From positions 1 to 47,489 of the forward strand of contig JAOOML010000002.1 in NCBI GenBank assembly GCA_028409275.1: a stretch of DNA of 47,489 nt, in the 5' to 3' direction. Below are positions 22,113 through 30,104 of the stretch, piece after piece. The notes beneath the pieces were generated by a model. It was not told the DNA's origin, ran no database searches, and saw nothing but the letters and a program-made list of their open reading frames with translations. Made by a program: the position numbers and the translations under genes. Source of the DNA: Prochlorococcus sp. AH-716-I09 (GTDB lineage: Bacteria; Cyanobacteriota; Cyanobacteriia; PCC-6307; Cyanobiaceae). Numbering within the stretch: position 1 is the first letter of the stretch; every line of letters starts with the position of its first letter.

Positions 22113-22148
22113 TCTCTATAGAGAAATCTTAGAGTTTTAAATTTCTCT
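22113..22148. other. Palindrome TCTCTATAGAGA plus inverted repeat AGAGAAAT..ATTTCTCT, copy B
   Basis: Palindrome 22113-22124; 8-nt stem 22120-22127 / 22141-22148. Confidence 0.7.
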
Positions 22149-22161
22149 AAACCTTAATAAA

Positions 22162-22479
22162 TTAGTTTTTTAATTTTTTAATTTTTTCTAAATTCCATTT
22201 ATCAAATATTAATTTCATTTCTCTTTCGTAGTATCTTACTTTCTTTGAGAAAGGTAGTGTTTGAATAATTATCCCAAAGGGAAATTTAAAGAAAGAAGAA
22301 ACATAAACAATATAAAACTCGATGAAGGAAGGTTTTTCAGGAAGAGGTAAATTTTTTAAATATGCCCAATCAATGCATGCTTTTAGTTGCTCATCACTAG
22401 CAGTAATATTTTTTTTACATCTCCAGTAAGAGAAAAGATAAATGCCAATAAAAATTGGTAAAGGAAGAAGTCGCAACAT
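22162..22479 (-). CDS. Hypothetical small protein with N-terminal hydrophobic segment
   Basis: 105 aa ORF, MLRLLPLPIFIGIYLFSYWRCKK...; plausible gene between TPR genes, no family recognised. Confidence 0.55.
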   Translation of the reverse strand: MLRLLPLPIFIGIYLFSYWRCKKNITASDEQLKACIDWAYLKNLPLPEKPSFIEFYIVYVSSFFKFPFGIIIQTLPFSKKVRYYEREMKLIFDKWNLEKIKKLKN

Positions 22480-22603
22480 TAAATATCAAGGATTATTTCT
22501 TCTTATTGATTCTATAAATGATAGTTTAGTTTTTATGGAAATTCTGCTTATTGGATTATTATTTTTAGGTCACATCAAAATTTGAGATCATTACCTTATG
22601 GAA

Positions 22604-22648
22604 GGAAGTGTTTATGTCCTAGGCAATTCACTAGGCTTTAGCACTTCC
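22604..22648. other. Imperfect long hairpin GGAAGTG..CCTAG....CTAGG..CACTTCC
   Basis: 7-nt outer stem, 22604-22610 with 22642-22648, and a 5-nt inner CCTAG/CTAGG stem. T-run follows on the plus strand. Confidence 0.5.
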
Positions 22649-22684
22649 ATTTGTCATTGTTTTTTTGCAAATATTATTTTTTGA

Positions 22685-24325
22685 TTAAAATTTAAGGTCT
22701 TTATATTTATCTTTTTGTGTAATTATTTCCATAGCCGGTTTAAGTAATTCTTTGTAGTTTTTCCAACCACCGCATGATTTTGAATTAATTGGGGAACGAA
22801 CTTGAACAGCGCTTGCTGTTGAAACTGAACGAGGATTCAGATGTGGTGATAAATATTTATCGTCCCACTTCCAACTGAACCAAGATGTCAAAGACTTAAT
22901 TTCTCTAGTAGGATTACAAACTAATGAGTCATAATTTAAGTCATATATTTTTGCTTTAAATTTTTTCTTATATTTAGTCATTACTATTTCTTGATCTAAA
23001 TATACTTTTGCACAATCAACTAAGGATGATGAATATTGATTTCCTTCAGCAAAATTTGCACGATAAATTGAAAGAATATTATCTAAAGGATTCCTAAAAC
23101 AATGAATGATTTTCGCATTTGGAATTAAAGAGCAGATAATGCCTGCGTATTGATAGTTATACAACCATTTGTTGGTTGTCGATTTTAATTCTTTATAATA
23201 GATATTGGCTTTTTGTAAATATATTTCAGCAAGTGTTAATTTCTGTTTAGATGTTTTCCAAATTAAAAATGATTCCTCAAGGATATTGACTTCACCTAAA
23301 TCTTTAACATTATTATTCATACTAAGAATCGATTCTAATAATGTAGAACCACTTCTAGGCATTCCTACAATAAAAATACTTTGAGGAAAGTTTTTAAGTT
23401 CTTTTTTATAGTCTATTTTTTTATTTGATTCTAAAAGTAATTTTTTAGATTCATTCAGTAAATATTCAATATTAGACGGTTTAAGATTTAGTTTCAAATT
23501 GTTCGCTAATTGTAGATATTTGGAACTGCCTTCATATTTTTTTTCTTTGTGAAGAACATTTGCTCTTGCAAAGTAAATAAAAACTTTTTCTTTCGAAGAC
23601 TTATTTTTAATGAAATCTTCAGATAATAATCTAGTTTGCCATTTTTGACTTTTATTTGATGATTGTGTTGTTGATAGGTAGGAATATGCCTTTACAAAAT
23701 TGGGATCTAGATCGATAGTTTTGCTATAGAGTGATTCTGCTTCTTTTAATTTGCCTAAACTTCTAAGCAAATTTCCAAGATTGCAGTGCGCTTCTGCAAA
23801 ATTAGGATTTAATTGAATTGCTTTTCGATATGACAATTCTGCTTCTTTTAATTGTCCTAGACTTTCAAGCAAATTTCCAAGATTGCAGTGCGCTTCTGCA
23901 AAATTAGGATTTAATTGAATTGCTTTTCGATATGACAATTCTGCTTCTTTTAATTTGCTTAGATCCGTCAATATGTTTCCAAGATTAAAGTGAGAATTGG
24001 TGTGTTTAGGATTTAATTGAATTGCTTTGCGGTAAGAAAATTCTGCTTCTATTAATTGTCCTAGATCCCTTAAAATAACCCCAAGATTAGAGTGTGCAGT
24101 TGGGTAATTAGGATTTAATTGAATTGCTTTTCGGAAACAAAATTCTGCTTCTTTTAATTTTTTAAGACTTTTTAAAAGCACACCATAATTAGAAAAAACT
24201 CTGTAGTCGTTAAAACCTTGATTTATACAATATTGATAAAATTTTACAGCTTCAGAAATATTTCCTTGGGAATGAAACTGAAATGCTTTATTGATTATTT
24301 TTTCTTTAGAGGGATTGTTATCCAT
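22685..24325 (-). CDS. TPR-repeat sulfotransferase fusion protein (subtype 2)
   Basis: TPR units AHCNLGNLLESLGQLKEAELSYRKAIQLNPNF; FIVGMPRSGSTLLESILS and IIHCFRNPLDNILSIYR sulfotransferase motifs. Confidence 0.9.
   Translation of the reverse strand: MDNNPSKEKIINKAFQFHSQGNISEAVKFYQYCINQGFNDYRVFSNYGVLLKSLKKLKEAEFCFRKAIQLNPNYPTAHSNLGVILRDLGQLIEAEFSYRKAIQLNPKHTNSHFNLGNILTDLSKLKEAELSYRKAIQLNPNFAEAHCNLGNLLESLGQLKEAELSYRKAIQLNPNFAEAHCNLGNLLRSLGKLKEAESLYSKTIDLDPNFVKAYSYLSTTQSSNKSQKWQTRLLSEDFIKNKSSKEKVFIYFARANVLHKEKKYEGSSKYLQLANNLKLNLKPSNIEYLLNESKKLLLESNKKIDYKKELKNFPQSIFIVGMPRSGSTLLESILSMNNNVKDLGEVNILEESFLIWKTSKQKLTLAEIYLQKANIYYKELKSTTNKWLYNYQYAGIICSLIPNAKIIHCFRNPLDNILSIYRANFAEGNQYSSSLVDCAKVYLDQEIVMTKYKKKFKAKIYDLNYDSLVCNPTREIKSLTSWFSWKWDDKYLSPHLNPRSVSTASAVQVRSPINSKSCGGWKNYKELLKPAMEIITQKDKYKDLKF
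23765..23955. repeat. Perfect 89-nt direct repeat at 102-nt period (duplicated TPR unit)
   Basis: 23765-23853 is identical to 23867-23955, reading AAGCAAATTTCCAAGATTGCAGTGCGCTTCTGC...TTCTTTTAATT. Confidence 0.92.
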
Positions 24326-24339
24326 AATTAATTTGTGCT

Positions 24340-24372
24340 TTAGAAATATTTTGCTATTCCAAAATTTTTCAT
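24340..24372 (-). other. Upstream mini-ORF / relic N-terminus, MKNFGIAKYF*
   Basis: ATG at 24372, TAA at 24340-24342, in a different frame from the downstream TPR gene. Homologous to the 21765-21800 mini-ORF. Confidence 0.5.
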
Positions 24373-24610
24373 TCTCTACAAATAGTGATAAACATAATTT
24401 AATTATAATCTTTTATTAAAATTAACTTTTGTATTGATAATTTTCAAATACAATTTAAAGACATTTCTTATACAGGTGAAAGTGATCGCATATATAAAGT
24501 CTTTTATTTTCTCAATCCTTTCCAGTTTGTATTGTTTATAGAGTTGAGTGAAAATAAAAAATATTTTTCTAGAAGAAGTAAAACAATAAAAAAAAGTCAA
24601 AAAATTAGAT

Positions 24611-24638
24611 GGTTTTAGTTAGATTATTTGTTAAAACC
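24611..24638 (-). terminator. Probable intrinsic terminator for the 24705-26294 gene
   Basis: Minus strand GGTTTTAA...CTAAAACC hairpin followed by ATCTAATTTTTTGACTTTTTTTT. Confidence 0.6.
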
Positions 24639-24704
24639 AAAACCGATATATTGCTTTTAAAGTGATGGGATTTTTTTTCAGAGCTTGCCTGTTTTGTATG
24701 TTTT

Positions 24705-26294
24705 TTAGGAGATTATGTCTTGATATTTTTCCGTTTGAGTCAGGATTTCAATAGCAGGTTTAAGCATCTCTTTATAGTTCTTCCACCCTCCAATTGATTT
24801 TGCATTGATTGGGGAACGGACTTGGACTTTGCTTGCTGTGAATACTGAGCGTGGATTTAGATGTGGTGATAAATATTTATCGTCCCACTTCCAACCTAAC
24901 CAAGATGTCAAAGACTTAATTTCTCTAGTAGGATTACAAACTAATAAGTCATAATTTAAATCATATATTTTGTCTCTAAATCTTTTCTTATATTCAGTCA
25001 TTACTTCATCCTGATTTAGATAAACTCTTGAACAATCAATTAAGGAGGAGGAATACTCATTTCCATGCGCAAAATTAGTGCGATAAATTGAAAGAATATT
25101 ATCTAGAGGATTTCTAAAACAATGAATTATTTTGGCATTTGGAATTTGAGTAGAAATAATACCTGTAAATGAATAATTATATAAGTTTTTATTAGTTGTT
25201 TTATTTGTTTGTTTGCTATGAATGTTAATTTTTTCCCAATACCTTTCAGCAAGATTTAAACCTTGGTTACTTTTTTTACTATCTTTAAATGATTCCTCTA
25301 AGATCTCACTCTCTCCTAAATCATATACATCAGAATTAACGCTGAGAATTGATTCTAATAATGTAGAACCACTTCTTGGCATTCCTACAATGAAGATACT
25401 TTCTTGTGCTTTTGTATATCTTTTTTGATTTATTTCTTGTTTAATAGTTTCAATATATAATGTTTTAGATTTGTTGATAAGAACGTCAGAATTTGATGGA
25501 TGAATAATAAGATTTAATTGATTTCCTAACTTAATAAATTTAGAACTGTCTTCGTAATTTTTTTCTTTGTGAAGAATATTTGCTCTTGCAAAGTGAATAT
25601 CAATTTGATCCTCTTTTGATTTTTGATTCAAGATGCTGTTAGAAAATAGTTGTTTTTTCCATATCTTATGTTCATCAGAATTTTTAAATAATGATAGTGC
25701 ATAGTATGCTTTTATGTAATTAGGATTGATGTCAATTACTTTGCAATATGATGATTCTGATTCTTCTAATTTTCCAAGACTAGAAAGTATATTACCAAGA
25801 TTATAATGAGCTTCTGCGTAATCAGGTTTGATGTTAATAGCTTTGCGATATGATAATTCTGATTCCTCTAATTTCCCTAGATCTTTCAAAACTATTGCCA
25901 GATTGTAATGCGCAGTTGAATCTTTTGGATTAAGTTCAATTGCTTTTCTTATAAAAAATTCTGCATCTTTAATTTTTCTTTGATTTTTTAAAATCCCTCC
26001 CAGATTGTAATGTGCATTTGAATCTTTTGGATTCAGTTTAATTGCTTTTCTTATAAAAAATTCTGCATCTTTTAACTTCCCAGAATTGATTAGAATTACT
26101 CCATAATTTGAAAAAATAGTACTATTCTGACAGCCTTTATCTATTAATAATTTATAAAGCTGACTTGCTTGAAAAATTTTCCCTTCATAGTGAAAATTAA
26201 TTGCTTTTTTAAGAATTTCATTCTCATCATATTTTTGTCGTAAGTGAGATATGTTTCTTTTCTTTGATTTGTTAGTTTCCCCAAAACCCGACAT
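24705..26294 (-). CDS. TPR-repeat sulfotransferase fusion protein (subtype 2 paralogue)
   Basis: MSGFGETNKSKKR leader, TPR units, FIVGMPRSGSTLLESILSVNS, IIHCFRNPLDNILSIYRTNF; C-terminus closely matches the 22685-24325 product. Confidence 0.9.
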   Translation of the reverse strand: MSGFGETNKSKKRNISHLRQKYDENEILKKAINFHYEGKIFQASQLYKLLIDKGCQNSTIFSNYGVILINSGKLKDAEFFIRKAIKLNPKDSNAHYNLGGILKNQRKIKDAEFFIRKAIELNPKDSTAHYNLAIVLKDLGKLEESELSYRKAINIKPDYAEAHYNLGNILSSLGKLEESESSYCKVIDINPNYIKAYYALSLFKNSDEHKIWKKQLFSNSILNQKSKEDQIDIHFARANILHKEKNYEDSSKFIKLGNQLNLIIHPSNSDVLINKSKTLYIETIKQEINQKRYTKAQESIFIVGMPRSGSTLLESILSVNSDVYDLGESEILEESFKDSKKSNQGLNLAERYWEKINIHSKQTNKTTNKNLYNYSFTGIISTQIPNAKIIHCFRNPLDNILSIYRTNFAHGNEYSSSLIDCSRVYLNQDEVMTEYKKRFRDKIYDLNYDLLVCNPTREIKSLTSWLGWKWDDKYLSPHLNPRSVFTASKVQVRSPINAKSIGGWKNYKEMLKPAIEILTQTEKYQDIIS

Positions 26295-26600
26295 AAAAAT
26301 TTTTTTATATTTATTATATCTTTTCTTTTGTTTTCACTAAAAAGTATAAAGTATCTAAACTTCTTTTTAAAAGGAAAGAATTCTTCACTACATATATAAA
26401 TAATTCTTAGGAAACCAAAAGGATTAAATTAACTAAGTTAGTATCTATTCTTTCTATAAAGGTCAGTTGAGGTTAATCCTTTTTCGAAAATCCGAACATT
26501 TATAAATATATGGACCAAGAACTCAAGAATTATATTAGGGTTCTTATTTGTTAATTAAGAGATCTAATTACTACTTTTTAAAGACATTTTTGATTAGGGC

Positions 26601-28157
26601 TCAACTGTGTTTATTCGGTGTTTGCTTAGAACAAAAGTCCCTACTGGAAAATTTTAAACTTTTAGGAATATTTATTTGCTCATTAGTTATTTTTTTTACA
26701 CTTTCGTCTCCTATCTTCTGAGCATATGAGATCCAGTTTCTTATGATAAGGAAGTCATTTAAACTAAATCCCTGAATACTTTCGTTTGATTCCCCCCAAT
26801 TTTTGTTACCTTCATCTATTTCTTTTTCTATATTTTTCCATTTCTTGTTATATTCCATCGGTTGCTTTCCATTTATATTTATCTCCTTATATTTAGGGAA
26901 TTCTAGCGCATATTCAGAGCAACCTCTCTTTATTTTGGATGATAAATTAACTCTAATATTATTTTGAAGGTGAATGTTTAATTTTTTTGAAATATCTAAT
27001 GCTTCAGGTAGGTTTGCGCAATATATCAATCCTTTATAAAATCCTGAGATATTTTCTCTTATTTCGACCATACATTTTCTTGTATTGGAATTTTCAAGTT
27101 CTAGAGTATTGAAAACTAAAAATAGTTTGATTAATTCAACGATTGAATCTACTTCAACTTGAACTTTATAGCATTCAAAACAAAATTCAGGGATTATTTT
27201 TTTTTGATTAAAAATTAGCTTATGCCTGTTGCAATTTAAATTTATTTCATTTCTTTTATAGATTTGTGATAAAGAAGTTTCTAGATCTAAATTATATTTT
27301 CTATAGATCTCAAATCCATCTTTGTAAACTTGTATTGCTTCTTTGTCAGTGATAATAGAGTTATCTTGCTTGCGAAGACTTAGATTTCTAAATTCTTCAT
27401 TTAATATATATATTTGATTGGAAAATTGGATTTTCGGTTTGTATACAGTTAGTAAACTGATTAAATTACTCTTAATAGATTTATTTTCAGGATCTAGTTC
27501 AATAGCTTTGTTAATAGAGACATCTGCATCTTGTAACTTGCCAAGATCGCTTAATATGCTTCCCAGATTGGAATGTAACTCTGCGTAATTAGGTTTAATT
27601 TCAATTGCTCTGCGGTATGAAATTTCTGCTTCTTGCAACTTCCCAAGATCTTTTAATATGCTTCCCAGATTAGAATGTGCTTCTGCGTAATTAGGTTTAA
27701 TTTTAATTGCTCTGCGGTATGAAATTTCTGCTTCTTGCAACTTGCTAATATCTCTCAATATGTTCCCAAGATTGTAATATGCATCTGCGAAATCGGGTTT
27801 GATTTCAATAGCTTTTTTGAGAGATAATTCTGCTTCTTTTAATTTGCCTAGACTGCTTAATATACTTCCCAGATTGGAATGTGCCTCAGCGAAATCAGGT
27901 TTGATTTCCAGAGCTTTGCGAGTAAATAATTCTGCTTCTTTTAATTTACCAACTCTTTGTAAAATTCCTGCATAATTCGCAAAAACTCTGTGATCATTAA
28001 TTCCCTGATTTATACAATACTGATAACATTTTGCTGCTTCTCTAATATTTCCTTTTAGATGAAAATGAATTGCTTGATTAATTATTTGCTCTTGAGAAGA
28101 TATGTTCTTCGCAGTTTTTTGCTTTTTATATTTAAACTTCTCTCCAAAACCTTTCAT
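26601..28157 (-). CDS. TPR-repeat protein with distinct Cys/His-rich C-terminal domain (not sulfotransferase)
   Basis: MKGFGEKFKYKKQK leader and TPR units (AEAHSNLGSILKDLGKLQEAEISYRRAIEIKPNY), then CNRH...CFECYKVQVEV...RGCSEYALEFPKY; no PRSGTT motif. Confidence 0.85.
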   Translation of the reverse strand: MKGFGEKFKYKKQKTAKNISSQEQIINQAIHFHLKGNIREAAKCYQYCINQGINDHRVFANYAGILQRVGKLKEAELFTRKALEIKPDFAEAHSNLGSILSSLGKLKEAELSLKKAIEIKPDFADAYYNLGNILRDISKLQEAEISYRRAIKIKPNYAEAHSNLGSILKDLGKLQEAEISYRRAIEIKPNYAELHSNLGSILSDLGKLQDADVSINKAIELDPENKSIKSNLISLLTVYKPKIQFSNQIYILNEEFRNLSLRKQDNSIITDKEAIQVYKDGFEIYRKYNLDLETSLSQIYKRNEINLNCNRHKLIFNQKKIIPEFCFECYKVQVEVDSIVELIKLFLVFNTLELENSNTRKCMVEIRENISGFYKGLIYCANLPEALDISKKLNIHLQNNIRVNLSSKIKRGCSEYALEFPKYKEININGKQPMEYNKKWKNIEKEIDEGNKNWGESNESIQGFSLNDFLIIRNWISYAQKIGDESVKKITNEQINIPKSLKFSSRDFCSKQTPNKHS

Positions 28158-28281
28158 TTTTATATTTTTAAGGAAGTCTACTTTTTTCTATAATACTAAG
28201 TTCTTCTAATAGTCAATTTATTTATATCTTGTAAACCAAATTTAGATTACAAAAATTTATAAAAATTAGAATATTCAAATT

Positions 28282-28521
28282 ATGCAGTTTTATTTTCTAG
28301 AGTTAGGTGATTTAGGAAATTTAAATATATCAAGTCTTTATTTAATAAATGTTCAAAAAAAAATTAATGAACTTATTACTCTAAAAATATGCTCTAATTA
28401 CTTACTTTTATTATTTAGTTTTCATAATTGTTTTCATGAGGGGGAATATTCAATATTAAAATTACAAAAATTTTGCCACTACTTTGTTCTTTTTTCTGAA
28501 TTTGCGGTAGCATTCAAATGA
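28282..28521 (+). CDS. Hypothetical small ORF
   Basis: 79 aa plus-strand ORF in an AT-rich gap at the island edge. No family recognised. Confidence 0.3.
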   Translation: MQFYFLELGDLGNLNISSLYLINVQKKINELITLKICSNYLLLLFSFHNCFHEGEYSILKLQKFCHYFVLFSEFAVAFK

Positions 28522-28595
28522 AGCAAATTAACAAATTTTTAAAATTTAAAGTTTTAATTCATATAAAAAAAATTCTAAATCAAATTTAAAACGCA

Positions 28596-29306
28596 ATGAG
28601 CGAGATTATTAAATTAAGTAGATCTACTGTCGAGAAATACCTTAGTTGTCCAAGATGTTGTGTACTTGATAAAAAATATAAAATAAAACCACCATCATTA
28701 CCATTTACTCTAAATATAGCTGTAGACAGTTTATGTAAAAATGAATTTGATCACTATAGAAGGATTCAGGAGCCACATCCTTTGTTAATTGAAAATGGTA
28801 TTGAAGCTGTTCCTTTTCAACACAAAGATTTAGAACGATGGAGAAGTAATTTTCAAGGTATTAGATATAAGTCAACTGAACATAATTATGATTTTGGTGG
28901 AGCTGTGGATGATATTTGGCAGAAAAAAAATGGAGAACTTATAATTATTGATGTTAAAGCAACATCAAGAAATAAGTTTGATTGGTTCGAGACTTTTAAT
29001 AAATATGATTACGCAAAAGCTTACAAGAGACAATTAGAAATGTATCAGTGGTTATTTCAAAAAAACGGTTTTGAAGTTTCCAAAGAAGCTTATCTTTTAT
29101 ATTTTAATGGAAAGAAAAATGAAGAGGTTTTTAATAATCAATTAAATTTTGATGCTCATTTAATTAGATTGGATTGTTCTACATCTTGGGTAGAAAATAA
29201 GATAATTGATACAGTCAATTTATTACGTTCGGATATTTTTCCTAAACCTTCTCTTAATTGTGAGTACTGTAATTATTTAAAAAAGCGTTGGCAGCTAATT
29301 ACTTAA
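28596..29306 (+). CDS. PD-(D/E)XK nuclease family protein (Cas4/RecB-like)
   Basis: STVEKYLSCPRCC, GGAVDDIWQKKNGELIIIDVKATS (D..DxK core), KRQLEMYQWLF (motif QxxxY), C-terminal CEYCNYL. Confidence 0.83.
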   Translation: MSEIIKLSRSTVEKYLSCPRCCVLDKKYKIKPPSLPFTLNIAVDSLCKNEFDHYRRIQEPHPLLIENGIEAVPFQHKDLERWRSNFQGIRYKSTEHNYDFGGAVDDIWQKKNGELIIIDVKATSRNKFDWFETFNKYDYAKAYKRQLEMYQWLFQKNGFEVSKEAYLLYFNGKKNEEVFNNQLNFDAHLIRLDCSTSWVENKIIDTVNLLRSDIFPKPSLNCEYCNYLKKRWQLIT

Positions 29307-29386
29307 GTACTAATAGAGAAATTACTTGAAATTTCTGGAAAAATGGGAAATAAAAGATAATCTTGAAATAGATTAAAAATTTAGCT

Positions 29387-29995
29387 TTGATAAAATCGAA
29401 AAACCCTGAAAGAAAAATAACTAATCATCTTCAAAAAGATGTGGTAAAAGTATCTGGCAAAATAATTTTTATTAATCCTTTTTTGTATTGGCGAAGGTTT
29501 GACGAAAATACCAATAGATGGCTTCGAGAACCTGGTCAAATGTCAGAAGATCAAATTCAACCTAATAGGAATCGTTTTTATCCAGAAATAGAGTGGGATG
29601 ATTTAAGTCATGAACAAAAACTCATAAAAGATGGGACTGTTGAGATGTTTTTGAAAACTCTTGAATTGATTAGTACATTTCACCCTTATCTTAATTCGGG
29701 TCAGCTATTAGAAATTGAGAGAAAAATGGCGGTTGTAAAAAAGATACCTTTTGAGAAGTGGGTAACAAAATCTTTTGCTAAAAAAGCAAGATCATTGGAA
29801 ATTGAAAAAAGAAAATTTCAACGAGAAAGGCTTTTTAGTAGTTGGAGGGAATGGATTAGTCTAGAAAATACTCAACAAGCTATTTTACCCCTGATCATCG
29901 TTATATTTATTTCATCATTCATTGGCTGGTCTTTAGGAATATCAAAGAATAGTTGTAATCCCTATTTTGAACAAAATATAGATCAATTAAATTAA
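29387..29995 (+). CDS. Conserved-looking hypothetical protein with C-terminal TM segment
   Basis: 202 aa; soluble N-terminus and AILPLIIVIFISSFIGWSLGI near the C-terminus. Start TTG or later. Confidence 0.7.
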   Translation: MIKSKNPERKITNHLQKDVVKVSGKIIFINPFLYWRRFDENTNRWLREPGQMSEDQIQPNRNRFYPEIEWDDLSHEQKLIKDGTVEMFLKTLELISTFHPYLNSGQLLEIERKMAVVKKIPFEKWVTKSFAKKARSLEIEKRKFQRERLFSSWREWISLENTQQAILPLIIVIFISSFIGWSLGISKNSCNPYFEQNIDQLN

Positions 29996-30104
29996 TTTAT
30001 TTATGATATTTTTTCGATATCGGACTAAATATTAATATTATTTTGAAATAGTAAATTTTTTATTTAAAATTGTATTAAATAATGACCTTAAAGAGTATAA
30101 CTTC

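Larger units (their letters stand above)
22016..22148 (+). repeat. Direct repeat copy B: duplicated guaA 3' end (att-like) and flank
   Basis: ATTGAGTGGGAATA at 22024-22037 (IEWE* codons of guaA), then sequence aligning with 19880-19982, including TCTCTATAGAGAAATC.TAGAG...TTTCTCTA. Confidence 0.8.

Noticed and set aside
21232-24150. Regular repeats resembling a CRISPR array
   Set aside because: Repeats are in-frame 34-aa TPR units of 102 nt with degenerate positions; there are no unique spacers, leader or cas genes.
24403-24600. 65-aa minus-strand ORF between TPR genes
   Set aside because: AT-rich Lys/Ile/Phe composition, poor start context and no conserved motif; treated as chance.
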